Made by a program: the position numbers and the translations under genes. From UBA5189 sp035631615 (lineage in GTDB: Bacteria; Chloroflexota; Limnocylindria; Limnocylindrales; CSP1-4), in NCBI GenBank assembly GCA_035631615.1, contig DASQIK010000008.1, forward strand, positions 1 through 21,226: 21,226 nucleotides of DNA. Direction: 5' to 3'. The notes beneath the pieces were generated by a model that worked only from the letters and a program-made list of their open reading frames with translations, was not told the DNA's origin and did no database searches. Every line of letters begins with the position of its first letter. Positions within the stretch are counted from its first letter, which is position 1. Positions 1-5,743 of the stretch are shown in pieces.

Positions 1-351
1 GAAGTCGGGGCTCGCGAGCCCCGCGACGTAGACGAGGGTGCTGGTCGAGACGTGCGCGCCGAGGAGCTCGTCGAGGACGGCCCGACGGGCGGCGGGATCG
101 AGCGGCCCGACCGCATAGGTGGTGATCTTCGTCAGGGCATCGACGTCGAGGCCCGCGGCTTCGAGATTGCGCAGCACGTTCTGGACGGCGACGCGCAGCT
201 GATCGACCGGGTCGGGCGGGGTCGTGCCGTCCGGGTTCGTGCCGACCTGGCCGGAGATGAACAGCAGCCGGCTCGGGTTCGAGACCTCGATCTGGTGGAC
301 GTACCGGCCCGCCGGTGCGTGGATCGTCTCGGGATTGCGAGCGGTATTCAT
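1..351 (-). CDS. ridA: RidA/YjgF-family protein, 3' end cut by window
   Basis: RidA-family proteins hydrolyse reactive enamine/imine intermediates released by PLP enzymes, in the cytoplasm as trimers. The visible 117 residues show the family pattern: RLLFISGQVGTNPDG near residues 28-42, an N-V-L-R-N-L-E-A-A-G helix near 58-67, and STSTLVYVAGLASPDF at the cut end. That end corresponds to the C-terminal strand before the usual VEIEAIA tail, so about 10-15 residues are missing. The ATG at 351 is chosen because GGAGG lies 8 nt upstream. Its start is 16 nt from the stop of the preceding deoxyribosyltransferase-like gene on the same strand, so the two are probably co-transcribed. The active-site Arg of canonical RidA would lie near the cut and cannot be assessed, so it could be a RidA paralogue rather than true RidA. 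Confidence 0.9.
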   Translation of the reverse strand, partial: MNTARNPETIHAPAGRYVHQIEVSNPSRLLFISGQVGTNPDGTTPPDPVDQLRVAVQNVLRNLEAAGLDVDALTKITTYAVGPLDPAARRAVLDELLGAHVSTSTLVYVAGLASPDF

Positions 352-367
352 CGACCGAACCTCCATC

Positions 368-799
368 TCATCGCCGCGACGCTTCCAGCCGCGCGAGCGC
401 GTCGAGGACCTCGCGGACAACCCGGTCCATCGGGGCAGCTACGGCATCGACTCGAATCGTGGCGGACTCGGTGAGCATCGGGTTGTAGCCCGAGCCGCCG
501 CTCCCGGCGTTGCGCCGCATATCGGTCCGGACGAGCACGATCGGCTTCTTCCGGTACGCGTAGCCGACCTCCCAGCACGTTCCCGAGTCCGGATCGGCGC
601 CGTCCATGATCGCGACGAGGCCCTCGGCCCAATCGATCCCGCCGACGTCGGTCGTGAAGATGCCCGCGGCGTCCTTGCCGGGCTCCTGCTCCTGCGGCAG
701 GAAGACCTCGTGCCCCGCTTCCCGCAGCGCCGCCGCGAGCGTCCCGTTCCAATCGCGCTCGGCGGCGCTGAACAGTGGCCCGGCGAAGTAGATCCGCAT
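368..799 (-). CDS. Nucleoside 2-deoxyribosyltransferase-like protein
   Basis: The 143-residue protein fits the nucleoside 2-deoxyribosyltransferase fold, which exchanges or hydrolyses the base of (deoxy)nucleosides. Visible hallmarks are the N-terminal strand and loop MRIYFAGPLFS (1-11) and DSGTCWEVGYAY (71-82). The latter carries the D-x-G-T-x-x-E-x-G signature with the presumed nucleophile Glu77, followed by the KPIVLVRTD strand. Length is normal for the family (140-160). The neighbours are RidA downstream (16-nt gap) and a HIT nucleotide-binding protein upstream, which suggests nucleotide salvage or clean-up. There is no Shine-Dalgarno sequence before the ATG. A GATACT hexamer ends 6 nt upstream, so the gene may also be expressed from its own leaderless promoter. 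Family members include nucleotide hydrolases, so exact substrate is unknown. Confidence 0.85.
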   Translation of the reverse strand: MRIYFAGPLFSAAERDWNGTLAAALREAGHEVFLPQEQEPGKDAAGIFTTDVGGIDWAEGLVAIMDGADPDSGTCWEVGYAYRKKPIVLVRTDMRRNAGSGGSGYNPMLTESATIRVDAVAAPMDRVVREVLDALARLEASRR

Positions 800-805
800 C
801 GACGA

Positions 806-811
806 AGTATC
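806..811 (-). promoter_or_regulatory. Possible -10 hexamer of the deoxyribosyltransferase-like gene
   Basis: GATACT on the minus strand, 6 nt before the ATG at 799, with no ribosome-binding site between. This matches a leaderless arrangement seen at several other genes in the window. No convincing -35 is visible: the upstream TTGACA is 28 nt away, too far. Confidence 0.3.
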
Positions 812-824
812 ACCCCGGGCTCGC

Positions 825-852
825 GCAGGGTGCGGGCAATGTCAAGTGCCAG
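825..852 (-). repeat. Boundary repeat copy 1
   Basis: On the minus strand this reads TTGACATTGCCCGCACCCTG, then CGCGAGCC. It matches copy 2 almost base for base with one inserted base. The TGA inside TGACATT (842-844) is the stop codon of the HIT gene. It lies in the 42-nt gap between the HIT and deoxyribosyltransferase-like genes. Confidence 0.7.
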
Positions 853-1324
853 CCGGAAGCCGGAGCATGTCTCCGAGCGCATGTCGCAGGTCGCTGACGA
901 GTTCGGCGACGCGTGCGTCGTCGGCGCGGGGAGCTGCCTCGTCACTCGCCTCCCAGGCCACGTCGGACGGTGTCCCCCGATGGCGGCAGAACAGGTGCTC
1001 GTGGAAGTGGGCGATACCGCGTCCGATGACCGCCGAGAACACGAACTCCGGATCGAGACTCTTTCGCAGCGCCGCGGCCAGCCGGCTGCGGATACGGCCG
1101 AGCGCCGCAGCCTCGTCGTCGGTCAGATCGTCGAGATACGCGGCGTGCCTATCGCTCTCGATGTACAGGTAGCCGAGGCTGGCGAACCCAGAGTCGTCGG
1201 ACTGAGCGTGGTACACCCAGAATCCTCCGCCAACCCCGACGAGCTGGGCCGCTCGGTGCCCCTCGCCTCGATGCGCTTGGCAGATGTGGCAGGACTCTGG
1301 ATTCAGCGGGCCCGGGTGCGCCAT
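842..1324 (-). CDS. HIT (histidine triad) family protein
   Basis: HIT proteins are cytoplasmic nucleotide hydrolases or transferases acting on AMP-type phosphoramidates or dinucleoside polyphosphates. The 160-residue product carries the triad H106-F-H108-E-H110-L-F in the order H-x-H-x-H-x-x, with H108 the expected nucleophile. An N-terminal C12-H-I-C15 pair suggests the zinc site common in this family. The strands YLYIESDRHAAYLDDLT (53-68) correspond to the typical HIT beta-hairpin. The ATG at 1324 is preceded by AAGGAG with a 6-nt spacer. The C-terminal 45 residues are an extra helical tail beyond the usual 110-120-residue core. The gene is flanked on both sides by the boundary repeat, and its stop codon lies inside copy 1. 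Substrate is not predictable. Confidence 0.88.
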   Translation of the reverse strand: MAHPGPLNPESCHICQAHRGEGHRAAQLVGVGGGFWVYHAQSDDSGFASLGYLYIESDRHAAYLDDLTDDEAAALGRIRSRLAAALRKSLDPEFVFSAVIGRGIAHFHEHLFCRHRGTPSDVAWEASDEAAPRADDARVAELVSDLRHALGDMLRLPAGT

Positions 1325-1351
1325 TCACATCTCCTTAGTCCACATTGGCTC

Positions 1352-1379
1352 GGTCAGCGTCGGGCAATGTGCGTAGGGT
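1352..1379 (-). repeat. Boundary repeat copy 2
   Basis: On the minus strand this reads GCACATTGCCCGACGCTGAC, then CGAGCC. It lies 28 nt upstream of the HIT start codon, and its CGCTGA (stop at 1354-1356) ends a 61-codon open frame. Confidence 0.7.
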
Positions 1380-1539
1380 CAGACGTGGCCTTCGTGGTTT
1401 TGCGAAGGTGTCGTCGACGAGGGCGGCTGGCCCATTGCGCGAACGTGCCGCGGTGACGTTGGCTTGCGTCTTCCGGATCCTCAGCCAGCCGGTCGGTCAG
1501 GCCTCGTTTTTGGGACTCGACTAGATAGGAGCTTGTCAC
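1354..1539 (-). CDS. Small doubtful ORF in the gap before the HIT gene
   Basis: A 61-codon GTG-initiated frame fills most of the 260-bp gap between the lipoprotein stop (1585) and the HIT start (1324). The product is basic (many Arg/Lys, including RPRRRHLRKTTK), has no recognisable domain, and its last residues (HIARR and stop) are encoded by boundary repeat copy 2. There is no clear ribosome-binding site. It may be a small cassette protein, a decayed gene or a chance frame. Nothing else is seen in this gap except a weak repeat-like string near 1560-1577. Confidence 0.2.
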   Translation of the reverse strand: MTSSYLVESQKRGLTDRLAEDPEDASQRHRGTFAQWASRPRRRHLRKTTKATSDPTHIARR

Positions 1540-1584
1540 ATGAGGGCTCCGTCCGAGCCTGTCGCGATGTCGTTCATCGGGCCG

Positions 1585-2520
1585 TCACGACGGACCGGTG
1601 ACTCGAACGGCACGGCCCTCCCGAACCTCGAGGACCGCCCGATCGCCGAGCGGCATCGCCAGCAGGACCGTGGCGGTCCTATCCGCGCCAACAAGGTCGC
1701 ACATGGTGTTGCCGCTAGGACCTTGATAGGTATACCGGTGGACGATGACGACGACCGCGAGATCGGACTCGACCGCCTCCGCGGTGTAGTCATCGCCGCA
1801 CGAAACGGTTGCCGGTCCCGGAGCTCCGACGAAGTGCGCGGTCAGTGTCCGATCGTCAGCGGCGATGCTGGCGTTCTCGATCCAGATGCCGATCGGCGGA
1901 TCATCGGGATTCCACGTCGGCGCGACGGGGCCGATCGTCGTCGCTACGGCCACCCTGGTGATCTCGACCGCGGTGCCCTGGACGGTGAAGGCCCAGGTTG
2001 GCACGGTTGCGGAGCCGCGATTGGTCTCGAAGGGCTGGGTCGTCAGCCGAGCGGCGGTGACCATGAGCGCACGGCAATCCGGACACGGCTGGGCTGCATT
2101 CTCACGGATGGCGTCGAGCGCCTGCGCGGCCGCGAGGAGCGGCACGGTCGTCGACGAGCCGTCGGGCCAACGGATCTGGCCGGCAGGCGGAGGGTCCGCC
2201 GGCAGGTTAGTCGCCGCCTGGACAACGCCGGACATGAGCGACACCTTGAAGTCGCCGTTCGACTCCTCCCAATCTCCGATCTGGCCGGTGAGCTCGGCGA
2301 CTGGGACGAAGCCCGCAGACCCCTGGCCGGCGGCGACCGCGGAGGCCCACCGGCTGAGGTCAGCGTCCGCCTCGGCGTGGAGGCGCACGTTGTCGGGATC
2401 GGGACCCTGCGTCGGGCTGCTTGATCCGCCGACCCGCGCACATCCGGCGAGGGCCAGGGCCAAGGCGAGAAGGCCCGCCACGAAGACACTTACACGGATC
2501 GAACTGCGGTTTTCGCGCAT
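1585..2520 (-). CDS. Secreted lipoprotein, function unknown (311 aa)
   Basis: The precursor begins MRENRSSIRVS, followed by a hydrophobic stretch (residues 12-25) and the lipobox L-A-G-C. A lipid-anchored mature protein begins with Cys at about residue 27. A Ser/Thr/Pro-rich linker (SSSPTQGPDP) follows. The ATG at 2520 is chosen over the upstream in-frame GTG (2592) because GGAGG lies 7 nt upstream and the signal peptide starts here. The mature part has a helical N-terminal half and a beta-rich C-terminal half. It contains a C-P-D-C pair in the middle and two further Cys near the C-terminus, plausible disulfides. I know similar uncharacterised exported proteins from Chloroflexota and Actinobacteria but no function. 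It is the first of four consecutive lipoproteins, and a boundary repeat lies 85 nt upstream. Confidence 0.75.
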   Translation of the reverse strand: MRENRSSIRVSVFVAGLLALALALAGCARVGGSSSPTQGPDPDNVRLHAEADADLSRWASAVAAGQGSAGFVPVAELTGQIGDWEESNGDFKVSLMSGVVQAATNLPADPPPAGQIRWPDGSSTTVPLLAAAQALDAIRENAAQPCPDCRALMVTAARLTTQPFETNRGSATVPTWAFTVQGTAVEITRVAVATTIGPVAPTWNPDDPPIGIWIENASIAADDRTLTAHFVGAPGPATVSCGDDYTAEAVESDLAVVVIVHRYTYQGPSGNTMCDLVGADRTATVLLAMPLGDRAVLEVREGRAVRVTGPS

Positions 2521-2604
2521 CGAGCGCCCTCCACAATCCGATGGTCGATCGATACGCGCGACGCCGTCAAGAGGCCGTGTCACGAGACCCACGGCAGCCG
2601 CATG

Positions 2605-2634
2605 CCTCAGCCAGCGACGCGTGATGTCAGGTGA
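2605..2634 (-). repeat. Boundary repeat copy 3
   Basis: On the minus strand this reads TGACATCACGCGTCGCTGGC, then TGAGGCATG. It matches copy 6 including the CTGAGG motif. It is preceded by GTCACCTGAC (copy 6 has GTCAGGTGAC). The ATG next to it opens only a 7-codon frame, because the lipoprotein starts 85 nt further on. Confidence 0.7.
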
Positions 2635-2641
2635 CAGGTCC

Positions 2642-3169
2642 TCATTGCGGACGGCACAGAGGTCCGTTGCATGGACTCATGGTTTCGACGATGTCCCCGG
2701 ATCGAGCATCGATAACTACAAGTGCCGTGTTGGAGCTCGGATCGCCCGCGATCGGTGGTCCGAGCACCTGCACAAGGTATGCCGGGAATGGGGAGCGATC
2801 TGTATGACCTCCGCCGTAGCTACCCGGACCGATTGCCGGCGTGAAGGTCGCGAGATACACAAAGCCTGCGCTTGTCCAGGCGATCTCGCCCTTGCCGCTA
2901 GGCCCCGCTACGCGGACGCCACGTGGTGCCAAAGCAGTTCGGATCGCATCATCGCTGCTGACGTCGATCTGCCCGCGTTCGACGGCACTGAGGGGATCGA
3001 TGCCGATGCCCGTCTGCTTCGTCATCGCGTCGCGAACCTCCTGAGGCGGAAACGGCGTGAGGTCTGCGAGCACTGGTGTTGCTTCGACGGCCGTCGGTGA
3101 AGGCGTTGTGGTGCCACACGAGGCGACGAGAAGCGCCGCAGCGAAGGCACCGGCGAGCAGCCGCGCCAC
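2642..3169 (-). CDS. Small lipoprotein, function unknown (175 aa)
   Basis: The product starts MARLLAGAFAAALLVASC, a short signal peptide with lipobox V-A-S-C and Cys18, then a Thr/Pro/Ser-rich linker. The mature domain of about 140 residues has no motif I recognise. Its C-terminal part reads ALVVIDARSGDIVETMSPC, typical of small beta-sheet lipoproteins with a final Cys pair (C-N-G-P-L-C). The GTG at 3169 is the only possible start after an in-frame TGA and gives a complete signal peptide. No good ribosome-binding site is present beyond GAGCGAG directly before GTG, which belongs to boundary repeat copy 4. It lies between two other lipoprotein genes of unrelated sequence. Confidence 0.7.
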   Translation of the reverse strand: MARLLAGAFAAALLVASCGTTTPSPTAVEATPVLADLTPFPPQEVRDAMTKQTGIGIDPLSAVERGQIDVSSDDAIRTALAPRGVRVAGPSGKGEIAWTSAGFVYLATFTPAIGPGSYGGGHTDRSPFPAYLVQVLGPPIAGDPSSNTALVVIDARSGDIVETMSPCNGPLCRPQ

Positions 3170-3173
3170 CTCG

Positions 3174-3203
3174 CTCAGCGTCGCCCAATGTCATGCGATG
3201 GGG
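3174..3203 (-). repeat. Boundary repeat copy 4
   Basis: On the minus strand this reads TGACATTGGGCGACGCTGA, then GCGAGG, preceded by CCCCATCGCA as in copy 6. It occupies almost all of the 40-nt gap between two lipoprotein genes, and its end merges with the GTG start at 3169. Confidence 0.8.
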
Positions 3204-3209
3204 AAAGAC

Positions 3210-3836
3210 TCACGGACGCAGAGAACTGAGGTCGTTGACCTGTTCGACCGCGCTCGCCGAAGCGATCACGGTGACGGCGATCCCGAAGCAGGAGGGTTGA
3301 TCCTGACCAAGCCACGCGTTGAACGCCGGGAGATCGACGCTGGCTGGGTCTCCGGGTGGAGCCACGCGGAAGGTCTGGTAGGGCGGCGGGCACGTCGCCG
3401 TCGTGCTTCCGGAGTTGTCGGTCCCGCCGTAGGCGGCGAACGCCCTGTCCCCGGGCCCGACGACCACGAGCGGCGGCTGGCTGAGACTCGGGAACGGAGT
3501 GCCGGTGGTTTCCGCGACCCGGGCTTGCGTGGCAACGCCTGAGGCGGTCGCGGCCGCGAGCGACGGCGCCCCGTGCAGTGTGCATGCCTCAGCGGTCGCA
3601 TTTTCGAAAAGCAGGTAGCCGCCGACATTGCCGGCGCCGCCCTCGGTGTTCGTCACGGTGATGCGAAGGTCAGCAGTACGGCATGACCTTATCGCGGCGA
3701 GGCTCGGCGTCGGGTCGGTGGTCCAGGCGGGGAAAAGCCCGGGCCCGCCGGCGATCGAGGCGGCGGGTGTCCCAGAACACGCGGCGGCGAGGAGGGCGAG
3801 GACGACAAGCGGGCGTGTCCTCATGCTGTGCCGCAT
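3210..3836 (-). CDS. DUF4232-like lipoprotein
   Basis: A 208-residue precursor with signal MRTRPLVVLALLAAACSG (second Met, residue 5) and lipobox A-A-A-C. The mature domain resembles the DUF4232 family of exported actinobacterial and chloroflexotal proteins. It has an early Cys (S-C-R-T-A-D-L), a G-N-V-G-G-Y-L-L-F-E-N segment, A-C-T-L-H-G-A-P-S with the second Cys, and a later V-V-V-G-P-G-D-R strand with a C-terminal Cys. DUF4232 has no established function. The start may be ATG 3836 or ATG 3824. The second gives the more typical signal, but neither has a strong ribosome-binding site. The degenerate boundary repeat copy 5 abuts the start. Confidence 0.75.
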   Translation of the reverse strand: MRHSMRTRPLVVLALLAAACSGTPAASIAGGPGLFPAWTTDPTPSLAAIRSCRTADLRITVTNTEGGAGNVGGYLLFENATAEACTLHGAPSLAAATASGVATQARVAETTGTPFPSLSQPPLVVVGPGDRAFAAYGGTDNSGSTTATCPPPYQTFRVAPPGDPASVDLPAFNAWLGQDQPSCFGIAVTVIASASAVEQVNDLSSLRP

Positions 3837-3837
3837 C

Positions 3838-3864
3838 CCTCAGTCATCGTTCACCGTCACGCGA
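3838..3864 (-). repeat. Boundary repeat copy 5 (degenerate)
   Basis: On the minus strand this reads GTGACGGTGAACGATGACTG, then AGGG. It aligns with copy 6 over the GTGAC, TG, CG and TGACTGAGG blocks with a 3-nt gap. The match is weaker than for other copies, but it sits in the same place directly before a start codon. Confidence 0.45.
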
Positions 3865-3867
3865 TTG

Positions 3868-3883
3868 GTCCGCAGCGCCGGAC
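3868..3883 (-). terminator. Small hairpin after lipoprotein stop codon
   Basis: GTCCG-cagcgc-CGGAC is a 5-bp GC-rich stem with a 6-nt loop, one base after the stop codon of the 3885-4214 gene. There is no T-tract, so it is only a possible weak terminator or part of the boundary element. Confidence 0.3.
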
Positions 3884-3884
3884 A

Positions 3885-4214
3885 TCACCGGCATGGAGCG
3901 CTGGGCCACGGCTCCGCCCGCACGCTCGCATTGAGAGCATCGCCCATGACATCGACCAGAACGTATCGGCCATCCGGGTAGCACAAGTGGACCTCCGCAT
4001 GGAACGTCCGCAGACCCCGCCCGTAGCCGACGACGACTCGCGTCTGGTCGAGCGAAACAACCCTGGCGGCCGCGGCGAGGACCCCGTCACATCCCTCGCC
4101 GATGCCGCAGTTGACTTGGGCAGGATGTGACGTAGGCGGCACTGTCGTCGAGCAAGCACCGACGCCCCCGAGCAACGAGACCAGAAGGACGAGGCGTGCG
4201 CAAGTAGTCCGCAT
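3885..4214 (-). CDS. Very small lipoprotein, function unknown (109 aa)
   Basis: The product begins MRTTCARLVLLVSLLGGVGAC: basic N-terminus, hydrophobic core and lipobox V-G-A-C with Cys21, then STTVPPTSHP as linker. The mature chain is under 90 residues. It has one Cys pair early (N-C-G-I-G-E-G-C), a V-V-V-G-Y-G-R-G strand, and a later VHLCYPDGRYVLVDVMGD segment. I recognise no family. The ATG at 4214 is supported by the TGAGG of boundary repeat copy 6, 5 nt upstream. It lies 10 nt after the stop of the preceding gene. Confidence 0.7.
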   Translation of the reverse strand: MRTTCARLVLLVSLLGGVGACSTTVPPTSHPAQVNCGIGEGCDGVLAAAARVVSLDQTRVVVGYGRGLRTFHAEVHLCYPDGRYVLVDVMGDALNASVRAEPWPSAPCR

Positions 4215-4218
4215 ACGT

Positions 4219-4250
4219 CCTCAGTCAGCGACGCCCAATGTCACCTGACG
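4219..4250 (-). repeat. Boundary repeat copy 6
   Basis: On the minus strand the core is TGACATTGGGCGTCGCTGAC, then TGAGG. It is preceded by GTCAGG, making the near-palindrome GTCA-GG-TGAC. It encodes the last residues (DIGRR) and the stop of the upstream gene and supplies the ribosome-binding site of the downstream lipoprotein. Confidence 0.8.
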
Positions 4251-4854
4251 CATCCGGCCGATGGGGATGCGCCAATCGGACGAGTCTGCCGAGACTCGCC
4301 GAGAACTGCTGCCCGAGGGTTCTGCCGCTCAGCCGGTCATTCGGGATGTCGTAGCGGACCTCCACCATCCGTTCGAGCCTAAGGTTCGAGAGGTGGGCCG
4401 ACTCCAGCTGCGTCGCAGCTTTAGAGGAGAGGAGGATCGACGAGCGGTCAACGGGCATCGCAAAGTCTGTTCCAGACTCTGGGTTGTCGACGAAGAGGCC
4501 GCGGAGACGCCGCGGACTACGGGCGCGCTGAGGTCGTCGGACGGCTTGGCGAGAACTTCTTGGGCCGCCGTCGAGGTCCAGTTCGGCGAATGCGAGCCCT
4601 GTAAGGCCCTCGGAAGCGGCGACGAACGCCGGCGAGACCGCGTAGAGCGAAACGTCGCTCAGCCCCATGACGTCGGCCGATCTGCTTCGCTCAACCCGAA
4701 ACGCGCGGAGCCGTTGCTCTGGGAAGCGTCCTCGACGCAGCAGCTCCGATGGGTGTCGCTCCACGAGATTGAACTGGCCGACGCCTCGTGCAAAAGCCTC
4801 GCTGAGCTCCCACTCCAACATCAGTCCCGCCTCGCTCCTGTTCGGCAATGTCAC
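4225..4854 (-). CDS. Unrecognised protein, possibly carrying two compensating frameshifts
   Basis: I do not recognise this protein. GTG 4854 overlaps the DUF4386 stop (GTGA, 209 aa); an alternative is ATG 4821 (198 aa), preceded by a GGCGGG-like site. The first 75 residues or so look like a normal soluble protein (VSLYAVSPAFVAASEGLTGL). The segment near 4500-4560 becomes Arg/Pro/Ser-rich (QAVRRPQRARSPRRLRG). After that the chain again looks natural (FVDNPESGTDFAMPVDRSS). In the odd segment the neighbouring frame reads TAAQEVLAKPSDDLSAPVV, which looks like a better protein. Two compensating indels are therefore plausible. The C-terminal DIGRR is encoded by boundary repeat copy 6. It lies in the same operon as the DUF4386 gene. 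Confidence 0.5.
   Translation of the reverse strand: MTLPNRSEAGLMLEWELSEAFARGVGQFNLVERHPSELLRRGRFPEQRLRAFRVERSRSADVMGLSDVSLYAVSPAFVAASEGLTGLAFAELDLDGGPRSSRQAVRRPQRARSPRRLRGLFVDNPESGTDFAMPVDRSSILLSSKAATQLESAHLSNLRLERMVEVRYDIPNDRLSGRTLGQQFSASLGRLVRLAHPHRPDASGDIGRR
4250..4270. repeat. Inverted repeat beside boundary copy 6
   Basis: GCATCC-ggccgatgg-GGATGC, a 6-bp inverted repeat next to copy 6 within the 3' end of the upstream gene. The CCCCATCG in it is shared with the flank of copy 4, which suggests the repeat unit is longer than its core. Confidence 0.35.
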
Positions 4855-4858
4855 GTCG
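4828..4858 (-). repeat. Boundary repeat copy 7
   Basis: On the minus strand this reads GTGACATTGCCGAACAGGAG, then CGAGG. It shares GACATTG and GAGCGAGG with copy 4. The TGA (4851-4853) is the stop codon of the DUF4386 gene. Confidence 0.6.
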
Positions 4859-5558
4859 ACTGCGCACTCGGCCCGGCTGTCTCCGATGGTGGCAACCGGC
4901 CTCCCTTCACGAGTAGCCAGACGACGAAGACCAGCTCCCCGATATCTCCAACCAATAGGTACGAAACGGTGCCAGCGAGGCTTGGAGCCAGAACGGACAC
5001 GAAGTGAACGGTTAGGTAGCTGCCGCCACCCAGGATCAACAGCGCCCCAACTACCTTGGGGAATGTTCCGGACCTGAACACCAGGTAGCCGAGCGGCAGC
5101 AACCACAATCCCCAGAACAGACCAACGAGTAGAGCCCCGTTGCGCCACAAGTCGGCGGCCAGCATGACGGCAGCATTGGCTCCAGCCTCACCGAGGGCAC
5201 CCGTATACGCGGGGCTGGTTGCGACGGTGAGGGCCGTCAACTGGCTGACCAGGTTCATGCACTCGACCGCGACAGCCGCCGTGACCGTGACCACCATCGC
5301 CGTGGCAGCGAGCCGACCGGCGTGCCTCAGTAGCCGGTACAGGGCCGTGACCGCGAACAGCCATGCCGCCAGCGACACGAGGCCGACGGCAACGTCGACT
5401 CGCAGCAGGACCTCCGACGCCCGGATGTGGTCGGCCGTGGCTGCCGCGTCCGCGGATTGAACGACACGTGACCGCAAGACCATGGCGAGCACCGGCCCGA
5501 GGCTCCCGACCAGATACAGCATTCCTGTGATCCGGCCGAGCGTCTTCGGTGACGTCAC
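4851..5558 (-). CDS. DUF4386 integral membrane protein
   Basis: The 235-residue protein is mostly hydrophobic, with about six membrane segments near residues 10-27, 53-72, 85-105, 130-152, 165-185 and 205-222. The opening K-T-L-G-R-I-T-G-M-L-Y-L-V-G and the L-F-W-G-L-W-L-L-P-L-G-Y-L-V-F-R-S-G-T-F-P segment are typical of DUF4386. This family of bacterial inner-membrane proteins has no established function and is common in Chloroflexota and Actinobacteria. The GTG at 5558 follows GGGAGGG with a 7-nt spacer. The stop overlaps a possible GTG of the next gene and falls inside boundary repeat copy 7. Confidence 0.85.
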   Translation of the reverse strand: MTSPKTLGRITGMLYLVGSLGPVLAMVLRSRVVQSADAAATADHIRASEVLLRVDVAVGLVSLAAWLFAVTALYRLLRHAGRLAATAMVVTVTAAVAVECMNLVSQLTALTVATSPAYTGALGEAGANAAVMLAADLWRNGALLVGLFWGLWLLPLGYLVFRSGTFPKVVGALLILGGGSYLTVHFVSVLAPSLAGTVSYLLVGDIGELVFVVWLLVKGGRLPPSETAGPSAQST

Positions 5559-5693
5559 GGTGCGGCCCTCCCGGGCTCATGGATGACGACGCGGCTCCTC
5601 TGCGATCGCCGGTGCCCGCTGTGATCCTAGAAGGACCGCGCAAGACTTCTTCGGCGAAGCGCCGCTCTGGGCTGGGTCGCATCGAGCCGGTCG

Positions 5694-5705
5694 CGCATGC
5701 ATGCG
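5694..5705. repeat. Perfect 12-bp palindrome
   Basis: CGCATGCATGCG, in the 174-bp gap between the SF0329-like and DUF4386 genes, 12 nt from boundary repeat copy 8. It may be a protein-binding site or part of the boundary element. No gene is seen in this gap. Confidence 0.4.
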
Positions 5706-5713
5706 TCACAGGT

Positions 5714-5743
5714 CGGTAAGTGTCGGCGAATGTCATGCGTCCG
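5714..5743 (-). repeat. Boundary repeat copy 8
   Basis: On the minus strand this reads GCATGACATTCGCCGACACT, then TACC. GCATGACATT is identical to copy 4. The TGA (5733-5735) is the stop codon of the SF0329-like gene. GACGCATG recurs 28 nt further on. Confidence 0.6.

Noticed and set aside
838..848. TTGACA in boundary copy 1 as a -35 box
   Set aside because: The nearest -10-like hexamer (GATACT) is 28 nt away, and most other copies lack the first T, so it is part of the repeat.
224..1456. Long plus-strand open frame opposite RidA, deoxyribosyltransferase-like and HIT genes
   Set aside because: Antisense shadow of well-supported minus-strand genes; the product is Arg-rich without domains.
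2520..2592. Extended N-terminus of the 1585-2520 lipoprotein from GTG 2592
   Set aside because: It would bury the signal peptide, and the ATG at 2520 has a GGAGG site at proper distance.
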